From assembly GCA_016177515.1 (NCBI GenBank), contig JACOUZ010000002.1, forward strand, positions 1 through 8,881: a stretch of DNA of 8,881 nt, in the 5' to 3' direction. The position numbers and the translations under genes are program-made. The notes under the pieces were generated by a model, which was not told the origin of the DNA, searched no databases, and saw nothing but the letters and a program-made list of their open reading frames with translations. This DNA is from Acidobacteriota bacterium (lineage in GTDB: Bacteria > Acidobacteriota > Polarisedimenticolia > Gp22-AA2). Below, in pieces: positions 1 to 6,306 of this stretch. Each line of letters begins with the position of its first letter. Position 1 is the first letter of the stretch.

Positions 1-1750
1 AGATCTGATCGTCCGGCAGCGGACGGACGCGGTCGTTCCGGTTCTGATCGTTGTTCCGGTCCTCGATGTACGGGTGGATGTTGGGGAACTTTTCCGCGAA
101 TTCCGCGTCCCGGGTGTCCAGGCGGTTGTTCTCGTTCCGGTCCTCGCCCGGGTCCAGTATCCCGTTGTGATTCAAGTCCTCGTCGATGTAATCGAGCCTC
201 CTGTCTCCGTCCCTGTCCTCCCTTTCGTCGAGAACGCCGTTGTTGTTGACGTCCTCCCAGAACCGATCGACGTGGCCATCGCAATCGACGTCCTCGCGCG
301 TGACGCCCTCGCAGCCCGCTCCGAACCGCGTCAGCCGCCCGTCCCCATCCATGTCCTCGCCGGGATCCAGGGCGCCGTTTCTGTTCTGGTCCTCGAAGAT
401 GTCGAAAAAGCCGTCGCGATCGAGGTCTTCGCCCGCGTCGCGCTCGGAGGCGTCGATGAAGTGGTTGCGGTTGCGGTCCTCGAAGAGAATGCCGTTGCCA
501 TTCGTGTCGGCGTCGAGGGTCGGGATGGCCTCGGGATTGGAAGTGAAGTGCTGAAAGGTGGACTCGAGGAAGACGTTCGGATTGAAGATCGCCGTCTCTC
601 TGAGGTTCAGGTTCAGCCCGCCGAGATTCAGCGAATAGCCCGATTCGACCGCGATGAACGAATTGAGTCCGAAGTTCTCGTACTCCTGCGGATCCAGCGT
701 GGCCGTGAAATTGAGCTTGTGATTGGTGGACATTTGCCAGGTGACTTTGCCGAAGATCCGCTTCTGGCGCTGGGCCAGGACGAAGGCCTGGGTGAGGGCA
801 TTCACCGGGGTCTCGATCTGCTGGTACTCGGCGGTGAAATAGTACCAGGCCTTGTCCTTGACGATGGGGCCGCCCAGAGACAGGGCGGGAAAGAAGTCGT
901 TGAAGCTGAGGTCGCGCAGCCCGAGCTCGCCCAGTCCGCCATGCAGCCGCGGATCGTCGATGCCGGCCCCGTCCCCGTCCAGGATGTTGGAACGGAAGTC
1001 GAATCGGAAGCGCCCCTCGAACTCGTTCCCTCCTGACTTCGTGACGATGTTCACGAAGCCGCCCTGGGCCCGGCCGTTCTCGGCGGTCGCACCGGCCGTC
1101 TTGACCTCGATCTCCTGGATCGAGTCCAGGTTCAGCTCCTGGCCGCGCTTGCCGGTGAGCGGGTCGTTCGTCGACACTCCGTCGACGAGCGTGACCACGT
1201 CGACGTCACGCGAGCCGTGGATGGTCGGATTGCCGTCCCCGTCCACGTCCGTCACGCCAGGCGCCAGGGTCAGGATATCCTGGTAGTCGCGTCCGAGGAT
1301 CGGCAGGGCATCGATGAATTCCGAGCTGAAGGTCGTCTGGGTCGTGGTCGTCGCGGTGTTCACGACATCGGTCCGGGCGGTGACCCGGACCTTCTCCTCC
1401 AGCTCGGAGCTGGGGCGCAGCGTGATGGTGGTCGTGAAGACCCTGCCGGCCGTGATGTCGACGTCCATCTTGATGGTCCCCATGCCGGGGAACGCCACTT
1501 CGAGAATGTAGCCGCGGCCGGGCGGCAGCGGGACGATCCGGAACTCGCCCTTCGCGTCGGTGATCGCCCCCTGGCTGATTCCGAGAGCGTCGCTCTTGAT
1601 CGTGATCCGGGCGCTCGGGAGCGGCGCGCCGTCCTTGTCGACGACCGTTCCCCTGAGGCCTGCGTTGGTCTGGGCGAAAGCGGGAAGACAGAGGACTGTG
1701 AAGGCGAGAGTCAGGCAGCCGGCGAGAAGGAGGAGTTTTCTGGCATCCAT
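1..1750 (-). CDS. TonB-dependent receptor, Oar-like, N-terminal part (runs off the window)
   Basis: Outer-membrane receptor of the TonB-dependent type, expected to import a bulky substrate using energy passed from TonB in the inner membrane; the substrate cannot be told from sequence. The reading frame is open from ATG 1750 to the window edge (583 codons, C-terminus missing). Residues 1-27 are a signal peptide ending in AFA before QT. Residues 30-112 are a carboxypeptidase-regulatory-like beta-sandwich (GLRGTVVDKDGAPLPSA, then TDAKGEFRIVPLPPG). A TonB-box-like EEKVRVTA at 118-125 leads into the plug, about 126-240 (LPILGRDYQDIL, TLVDGVSTNDP, GGFVNIVTKSGGNEF). Barrel strands follow. The array of acidic loops at 413-575 is described separately. 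Start choice: GGAGG lies 9 nt before this ATG; an ATG at 1766 belongs to another frame. This architecture is typical of Oar-like receptors of Acidobacteriota and Myxococcota. Two promoter candidates lie upstream, so it is probably transcribed separately from the regulator gene before it. Confidence 0.
   Translation of the reverse strand, partial: MDARKLLLLAGCLTLAFTVLCLPAFAQTNAGLRGTVVDKDGAPLPSARITIKSDALGISQGAITDAKGEFRIVPLPPGRGYILEVAFPGMGTIKMDVDITAGRVFTTTITLRPSSELEEKVRVTARTDVVNTATTTTQTTFSSEFIDALPILGRDYQDILTLAPGVTDVDGDGNPTIHGSRDVDVVTLVDGVSTNDPLTGKRGQELNLDSIQEIEVKTAGATAENGRAQGGFVNIVTKSGGNEFEGRFRFDFRSNILDGDGAGIDDPRLHGGLGELGLRDLSFNDFFPALSLGGPIVKDKAWYYFTAEYQQIETPVNALTQAFVLAQRQKRIFGKVTWQMSTNHKLNFTATLDPQEYENFGLNSFIAVESGYSLNLGGLNLNLRETAIFNPNVFLESTFQHFTSNPEAIPTLDADTNGNGILFEDRNRNHFIDASERDAGEDLDRDGFFDIFEDQNRNGALDPGEDMDGDGRLTRFGAGCEGVTREDVDCDGHVDRFWEDVNNNGVLDEREDRDGDRRLDYIDEDLNHNGILDPGEDRNENNRLDTRDAEFAEKFPNIHPYIEDRNNDQNRNDRVRPLPDDQI
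107..514 (-). repeat. Array of EF-hand-like Asp/Asn loops inside the TonB receptor
   Basis: Residues 413-548 of the receptor contain about ten tandem units close to D-x-[DN]-x-[DN]-G-x-[LVF]-D-x-x-E. They begin near residues 415, 425, 442, 454, 466, 487, 500, 512, 525 and 537, so most steps are 12-13 residues. Clear examples are DQNRNGALDPGE, DVNNNGVLDERE and DLNHNGILDPGE, which match the metal-ligand positions 1, 3, 5, 9 and 12 of an EF-hand loop. By hand count the 136 residues hold 30 Asp, 14 Asn and 13 Glu. Loops follow one another without long flanking helices, which is closer to thrombospondin type-3 repeats or strings of dockerin-like loops than to paired EF hands. More acidic sequence (IEDRNNDQNRNDR) follows at 562-574. 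The array follows a barrel strand, so it probably forms an extracellular loop. Calcium binding is inferred from the motif. Confidence 0.
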
Positions 1751-1759
1751 CGGGATGAA

Positions 1760-1764
1760 CCTCC
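1760..1764 (-). promoter_or_regulatory. Ribosome binding site of the TonB receptor
   Basis: GGAGG on the minus strand, 9 nt before ATG 1750. It settles the start in favour of the frame that encodes a signal peptide. It lies directly beside the leader hairpin. Confidence 0.
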
Positions 1765-1804
1765 ATGCAGGGCCGCAGCGCGACCCGGATCTCTTTGTTT
1801 GCAC
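1765..1804 (-). promoter_or_regulatory. Leader hairpin next to the receptor's ribosome binding site
   Basis: In the transcript, GGGUCGC (1786-1780) pairs with GCGGCCC (1776-1770) around a GCU loop, giving 7 bp with one G-U pair. An outer stem GUGCA (1804-1800) can pair with UGCAU (1769-1765), leaving 13 unpaired A-rich bases on one side. The structure ends exactly where GGAGG begins, so it could affect ribosome access. It matches no riboswitch class I recognise. In such GC-rich DNA it could be chance. Confidence 0.
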
Positions 1805-1842
1805 CGGCCTTGGATCAGCCTTGCTGTGAGCAGTTCCTCTCA

Positions 1843-1872
1843 AGTCTATGAAATCGTGCAAGACCCTGTCAA
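1843..1872 (-). promoter_or_regulatory. Candidate sigma-70 promoter P2 (proximal) for the TonB receptor
   Basis: Minus-strand TTGACA (1872-1867), an 18-nt spacer and TAGACT (1848-1843). The -35 box is perfect, and the -10 box matches TATAAT at 4 of 6 positions. Transcription would start near 1836, leaving a leader of about 85 nt that includes the hairpin. This short stretch is visibly more AT-rich than its surroundings. Confidence 0.
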
Positions 1873-1960
1873 GGAACCGCAGCCGCGTGTCCGCCCCTGA
1901 AATCCCGGCCACCGGCAGCCCCGATCCGGGGGGACCGGGCGGCTTCCTCCGTGCGCCCTA

Positions 1961-1988
1961 ATTCTACCGTCAAGCCTCGATGTGTCAA
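1961..1988 (-). promoter_or_regulatory. Candidate sigma-70 promoter P1 (distal) for the TonB receptor
   Basis: Minus-strand TTGACA (1988-1983), a 16-nt spacer and TAGAAT (1966-1961), which differs from TATAAT at one base. It is the best promoter match I found in the window. Transcription would start near 1954, giving a leader of about 200 nt. It begins only about 65 nt after the regulator's stop codon and points at the receptor gene. Confidence 0.
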
Positions 1989-2023
1989 GAAGATGATGGG
2001 GGGTGACGTGCGGGTTTAATACA

Positions 2024-2045
2024 GCAGGGGGGGTCCCTGCCCCCC
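2024..2045 (-). terminator. Probable terminator after the response regulator gene
   Basis: Just after the stop codon of the regulator, the minus strand has six G (2045-2040), a 6-nt loop and six C (2033-2028). An alternative fold pairs GCAGGG (2040-2035) with CCCTGC (2029-2024). The downstream bases TGTATTAAA are only modestly T-rich, so this is not a textbook intrinsic terminator. Its position between the operon end and promoter P1 supports the reading. Confidence 0.
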
Positions 2046-2053
2046 GGTGGGGC

Positions 2054-3484
2054 CTACCGGTATTGAATCTTGAGCCGCTTGATCTTCTCGTTCAGGGTCG
2101 TCGGGTTCAGCCCCAGCCTGGCGGCCGCCCGCCTCTGCACGCCGTTGACGCTCTTCAGGGTCTTCAGGATGATTTCCCTTTCGAGCCTTTCCATGGTCTC
2201 GTAGAAGGACAGGGTGCCGTCCATCGGGATCGGGCCGGGGAGGGGCCGGGGCCGGTCCCCCTGGAGCGCCTCCGGCAGGAGCTCGAGCCCGATCACGGGT
2301 GAGGAGGACAAGACGACCGCCCTTTCGATGACATTCTCGAGCTCGCGCACGTTGCCCTGCCAGGTGTGCTCGACCAGCAGGGCGAGGGCCTCGGGTGTGA
2401 CGCCATGGACCGGCTTCCTGTTCTCGGCAGCGTACTTGGCGATGAAGTGGTCGGCCAGGAGGGGCACGTCCTCTTTCCGCTCGCGCAGGGGAGGCAGCTT
2501 GATGTTGATGACGTTCAGCCGGTAGTAGAGATCCTCCCGGAACTCTCCGCGCATCACCAACTCTTGAAGATCGATGTTCGTGGCCGCGATGATGCGCACG
2601 TCCACCTGCACGCTCTGCACGGCGCCCAGGGCGAGGAACTCCTTCTCCTGGATGACACGCAGCAGCTTGGCCTGGACCTCCGATTTCACCGTGCTGATCT
2701 CGTCGAAGAAGATCGAGCCGCCGTTCGCCACCTCGAACAGGCCCTTCTTGGACTGGATGGCCCCGGTGAACGCCCCCTTCACGTGGCCGAACAGGTTGCT
2801 CTCCAGGAGGTCGGCCGGCATGCTCCCCGAGTTGACCACGACGAAGGCGTCGGGCGGCCGGCCCGACATGCGGTGGATGGCCTGGGCGACCAGCTCCTTG
2901 CCCGTGCCGCTCTCCCCCTGGATCAGGACCGTGGAGCGGCTGGGGGCCACCTGCTCGATCAGACGGTGGAGCTCCAGCATGGACGGACTCCTCCCGACCA
3001 GCTCGCCGGTCCGCGCCCGCCCCTCCAGCGCGCGGCGGAGCGACCGGTTCTCGTCCAGCAGGCGCCGGTGCCGCAGGCCGGTCGAGAGCGTGCGCAGGAC
3101 GTCTTCGTTCTTGAACGGCTTGGTGAGGTAGTCGTGCGCCCCCATGCGCATCCCCTGGACCGCCGACTCGATCGAACCGTAGGCGGTGATCATGACCACG
3201 ACGCTGTCGGGATCCCTCCTCTTGATCTCCTTGAGGGCTTCGAAGCCCCCGAGTCCCGGCAGCATCAGGTCGAGGATGATGAGGTCGTACTCCTGCTGCT
3301 CCAGCGACCGCAGCCCGGTCTCCGCATCCGGCGCCAGGGTGATGAAGTACCCCTCGCGGGTCAGGATGTCGTGGAGGACCTCCCGGATGATCGGCTCGTC
3401 GTCGATCACCAGGACGCGGGCGGCTTCACCCCTGGCGTCGCGGGGCGGTTCCCTGTCGGGCACCTCCACCCTCGATCCCATCAT
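2054..3484 (-). CDS. NtrC-family sigma-54-dependent response regulator
   Basis: Cytoplasmic transcription activator that, once phosphorylated, uses ATP to open promoters held by sigma-54 RNA polymerase. It has 476 residues, normal for the family. The receiver domain spans about 23-137: acidic pocket D28/D29, phospho-acceptor D72 (IILDLMLPG), T100 and K122. The AAA+ domain spans about 161-395: Walker A GESGTGKE at 190-197, the sigma-54-contacting GAFTGA at 237-242, Walker B GSIFFDE ending at E262, AATN at 300-303, an arginine-finger region REDLYYRL at 316-323, and GNVRELEN at 378-385. A Fis-type helix-turn-helix spans about 432-476 (AAARLGLNPTTLNEKIKR). All key residues are present, so it should be active. 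The start overlaps the kinase stop (ATGA) and has AGAGGAGAG about 9 nt upstream, which favours the first of two adjacent ATGs and suggests translational coupling. Its partner is almost certainly the adjacent kinase. Target promoters are unknown; the family includes AtoC, ZraR and NtrC, and I cannot choose among them. Confidence 0.
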   Translation of the reverse strand: MMGSRVEVPDREPPRDARGEAARVLVIDDEPIIREVLHDILTREGYFITLAPDAETGLRSLEQQEYDLIILDLMLPGLGGFEALKEIKRRDPDSVVVMITAYGSIESAVQGMRMGAHDYLTKPFKNEDVLRTLSTGLRHRRLLDENRSLRRALEGRARTGELVGRSPSMLELHRLIEQVAPSRSTVLIQGESGTGKELVAQAIHRMSGRPPDAFVVVNSGSMPADLLESNLFGHVKGAFTGAIQSKKGLFEVANGGSIFFDEISTVKSEVQAKLLRVIQEKEFLALGAVQSVQVDVRIIAATNIDLQELVMRGEFREDLYYRLNVINIKLPPLRERKEDVPLLADHFIAKYAAENRKPVHGVTPEALALLVEHTWQGNVRELENVIERAVVLSSSPVIGLELLPEALQGDRPRPLPGPIPMDGTLSFYETMERLEREIILKTLKSVNGVQRRAAARLGLNPTTLNEKIKRLKIQYR

Positions 3485-6291
3485 GCCGTGGCTCTCCTCT
3501 CGTCGACCGCTGGCAGGCTGATCAGGAATCTCGAGCCCTCCCCCGGCGCGCTCTCCACCGACAGCGTGCCGGCGTGCTCCTTGACGATCCCGTAGGACAC
3601 CGACAGGCCCAGGCCGGTCCCCTGGCCGCGGGGCTTGGTGGTGAAGAAGGGATCATAGATCCGCTCGAGGTGCTCGGCCGCGATGCCGCAGCCGGTGTCG
3701 GCCACCTCGATCTGGATGCGGCCGTTCTCCCCGCGGGCGGCCACCGTCACGGTCCCTCCGCCGGGCATCGCGTCGACGGCGTTCAGGAGCAGGTTCATCA
3801 GGACCTGCTGCAGCCGCCCGCGGTTGCCGTTGACCTTCAGGTCCTCCTCCCCGGTACGGCGCACCAGCTCGATCCGCCGGCCGCGCAGGTGCGGCTGGAA
3901 CAGATCGAGGGTCTCGGCCACCATGTCGGAGATGTCCAGGGCCTGATAATCGCCGTCGCGCTGCCGGGAGAAGTTCAGTAGGCTGGAGGCGATCGCCGCC
4001 GCCCGGAAGGCCTGCTGCTCGATCTTCTTGAGGATTCCGTATTCCGGATCGGCCGGCCCGCGCTCTCCCAAGAGCATCTGCGTGTAGGAGGAGATGCCGG
4101 TCAGCGGGGTGTTCACCTCGTGGGCGATTCCGGAGGCCAGGAGACCGATGGAGGCCAGGTGCTCGCGGCGCTGCAGCTCCTGCTCGCGCTGTACCTGGTC
4201 GGTGACGTCGTCGACGGTGATGACCCGCCCGCGCGGCAGGCCCGCCGGATCGCGAAGCGCGGCCTGCGTCAGGTTCACCACCAGCCGGCGTCCGTCCCGC
4301 GTGCGCAGGGACGAGCGATAGACCTTGATCCCGCCGTCCGGCAGGTCCTGCCCGTGCGCCGGGGCCGCCTCGTCGGTGGCCAGCGTGAACACGCCGGCGG
4401 GCATCACCTCGGTCAGCGAGCGGCCCAGGATCCCATCGCGGCCGTCGCCGTACAGGACCTCGAATCCGCGGTTCACGTTGACCACCCGGCCTCCCGAGTC
4501 CGTGACCAGGATCCCGACGCGGCTGCTCTCCAGAATGCTTTCATTGAACTCGCGCAGCGCCTCCACCTCCCGCACCTTCTCGTTCACGGCGCTGTACAGC
4601 CGCGCCCCCTCGAAGGCGACCGCGGCGTGCCGGCAGAGGGAGATCAGGAGCTGCACGTCCTCGCTGGTCAGCGGCTCCCCGCCGCGCGGCGTGCCGACCC
4701 CCAGGACCGCCACGACCTCCCCCTCCACCATCATCGGCAGCAGGTACTCGAGCCCGAGCGCGTCGATCAGGAAGGCGCCGGTTCCGGTCTCGGCAGCCCC
4801 CGGGTGGTCGCGCAGGGAGAGGTAATCGACCTGCCTCATGATCCCCACCAGGGGATCCTCCAGGTCGATCGCCCGCGTCGGCGGATCGCTGACGAGTCTC
4901 CGGCCCTGAGGCTCGCGGACGAAGACGCGCGCGACCTCCAGGTTGAAGGTCCTCTCCACCCGGCCGAGGAACTTGCGGAGCAGCGCCGGCAGGCTCAGCT
5001 CGCGGTTCAACGCCTCGCTGAACTCGTTCAGCGTGCGGCGGTAGTCGTAGCGTTCGCGGTAGAAGAACTGGTCGACGATGCTCTTCAGCCGCCGGTGGAC
5101 CCGCGGGTAGAAGATCGCCATCAGAAACGTCGCGAGGATCAGGGCGAGGTTGAGGCCGCGCGGCGTGATCCCGCCGGCGGCGCGGTCCATGACGACGTAG
5201 CAGGCGGCATAGGTGGCGCCGGCCGTGAGCAGCGAGCCGATCGCCACGATGCCGCGCTTCAGGAAGATGTCCAGATCCAGGAGGCGGTAGCGGACGATGG
5301 CCGCGGCGAAAGCCAGGGGAATGACGGCCATCGGCAGGAGTGAAAGGTCGCTCCAGCGTCCGATGCGGATGTTGAGGGAGTGCGGCACCATGTAGAACAG
5401 CGCCGCCGGCAGGAAGCCGACCAGGCTCCCCCAGGCCATCCACTTGAGCTGCCAGCGGGTCTGCAGGCGGGCGGCCGACATGTAGGCCCGGACCGCCTTG
5501 ACGATGCCGACGATCACGAAGATGGCGATGTAGACCTCCTCCAGCCGCTCTTTCAGGCGGATGACGTTGAGCGGGTCGGAGAAGCGGTAGACCTGCTTGA
5601 AGGGGATCAGATAGAGGTTATAGGCGAACAGCAGGATCGCCGGGAGGTAGAAGGCCGCCCGCCGGAAGCGCCGCAGGTGGGAGCCGCGATCCTCGTCGGC
5701 CAGGGCCCAGTTGATGTGCAGGAACAGGGCCGGGGCCAGGAGCCAGCCGGCCAGATCGCCCCAGTAGCCCGACCAGTCGAACCAGCCGCCCTGCCCGGTG
5801 CTCTTCAGGACCAGCACCAGGAACATCGCCTGGCACAGGAGAGCGAACGGGACCGCCGCGCGCGCCCGCGTGGCGCGCGTCCAGACGACGACGCCGACGC
5901 CCAGGAACGTCAGCCCGACGAGCGCCAGGTAATAGTAGACCGGGGTGCCGCCGCCCACCCAGTTCGGCCGCATCACGAAAGTCCAGTCCTCGCCGTCACG
6001 CTCGATGCCATAGGCGAGCGTCACCCCCCTCGGGACGGCGAGGGGGGCCTCCTCCGCGTCCGCGGCCGCCGCGATCGTCCGGCCATCGATCCAGAGCAGC
6101 CTGTCTCCGGGGCGCAGGCCTCCCTTCCAGGCGGGCGATCGCGGGATGACGGCGTCGGCGATGACTCCCCGCGACGAATCGACCCATTCGACGCCCGTCT
6201 CGGGAGCAACCTGCGTGGCCTGGTTGTAGAAGTAGAAGGCGCCCCAGGTGAGGAGCAGTGCCGATACGCCGACGGCCAGGGTCTTCCGCAT
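3481..6291 (-). CDS. Membrane histidine kinase with PDZ, ten membrane segments, GAF and PAS
   Basis: Sensor kinase expected to autophosphorylate on His and pass phosphate to the adjacent regulator; 936 residues. A membrane anchor at about 6-23 is followed by a PDZ-like domain at about 33-108 (IPRSPAWKGGLRPGDRLLWIDG), which should be periplasmic. Nine more membrane segments follow at about 118-138, 146-164, 176-198, 212-230, 252-270, 284-303, 317-334, 347-367 and 379-397. The Arg/Lys-rich loops (139-145, 203-211, 265-283, 334-346, 397-404) fall on the cytoplasmic side, which supports ten segments with both ends inside. A GAF domain spans about 425-565 and a PAS domain about 580-700. HisKA has H724 in IAHEVNTPL. 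HATPase has N837 (LLLNAVDAM), D865TGCG, PFFTTK at 881-886 and GTGLGLS at 891-897. The catalytic set is complete. PDZ before a polytopic domain and the RYRLLDLDIFLKRG motif recall ComP-like kinases. AGGGG 9 nt before ATG 6291 supports the start, 15 nt after the preceding gene. The signal is unknown. Confidence 0.
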   Translation of the reverse strand: MRKTLAVGVSALLLTWGAFYFYNQATQVAPETGVEWVDSSRGVIADAVIPRSPAWKGGLRPGDRLLWIDGRTIAAAADAEEAPLAVPRGVTLAYGIERDGEDWTFVMRPNWVGGGTPVYYYLALVGLTFLGVGVVVWTRATRARAAVPFALLCQAMFLVLVLKSTGQGGWFDWSGYWGDLAGWLLAPALFLHINWALADEDRGSHLRRFRRAAFYLPAILLFAYNLYLIPFKQVYRFSDPLNVIRLKERLEEVYIAIFVIVGIVKAVRAYMSAARLQTRWQLKWMAWGSLVGFLPAALFYMVPHSLNIRIGRWSDLSLLPMAVIPLAFAAAIVRYRLLDLDIFLKRGIVAIGSLLTAGATYAACYVVMDRAAGGITPRGLNLALILATFLMAIFYPRVHRRLKSIVDQFFYRERYDYRRTLNEFSEALNRELSLPALLRKFLGRVERTFNLEVARVFVREPQGRRLVSDPPTRAIDLEDPLVGIMRQVDYLSLRDHPGAAETGTGAFLIDALGLEYLLPMMVEGEVVAVLGVGTPRGGEPLTSEDVQLLISLCRHAAVAFEGARLYSAVNEKVREVEALREFNESILESSRVGILVTDSGGRVVNVNRGFEVLYGDGRDGILGRSLTEVMPAGVFTLATDEAAPAHGQDLPDGGIKVYRSSLRTRDGRRLVVNLTQAALRDPAGLPRGRVITVDDVTDQVQREQELQRREHLASIGLLASGIAHEVNTPLTGISSYTQMLLGERGPADPEYGILKKIEQQAFRAAAIASSLLNFSRQRDGDYQALDISDMVAETLDLFQPHLRGRRIELVRRTGEEDLKVNGNRGRLQQVLMNLLLNAVDAMPGGGTVTVAARGENGRIQIEVADTGCGIAAEHLERIYDPFFTTKPRGQGTGLGLSVSYGIVKEHAGTLSVESAPGEGSRFLISLPAVDERRATA
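3482..3500 (-). promoter_or_regulatory. Ribosome binding site and ATGA overlap coupling kinase and regulator
   Basis: AGAGGAGAG (3500-3492), inside the last kinase codons, stands before ATG 3484. That ATG shares ATGA with the kinase TGA at 3483-3481. Translation of the regulator probably depends on ribosomes finishing the kinase, which would keep the pair in a fixed ratio. Confidence 0.
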
Positions 6292-6306
6292 GCGCCCCGT
6301 CCCCTC

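Noticed and set aside
74..1036. A 320-codon plus-strand frame with a Val/Leu/Glu-rich repeating look.
   Set aside because: The repetition is the antisense image of the Asp/Asn loops in the TonB receptor. The receptor frame has a signal peptide, plug and ribosome site; this one has no support.
1206..1766. A minus-strand frame starting at ATG 1766, upstream of the receptor start.
   Set aside because: It is out of frame with the receptor, its product is Arg/Pro-rich and domainless, and GGAGG lies at this ATG itself and not upstream of it.
1858..1873. A possible sigma-54 promoter around TTGCA upstream of the receptor.
   Set aside because: The -24 element would need GG where the sequence has TG, and most other positions also fail; the same bases are better explained by a TTGACA -35 box.
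2366..3595. A 409-codon plus-strand open frame antisense to the response regulator.
   Set aside because: The opposite strand encodes a complete NtrC-type protein with every motif in place; this frame has none.
4541..5443. A 300-codon minus-strand frame inside the kinase gene.
   Set aside because: It is a frame-shifted shadow of the kinase, Arg/Gly/Pro-rich and without motifs, while the kinase frame is continuous and complete across it.
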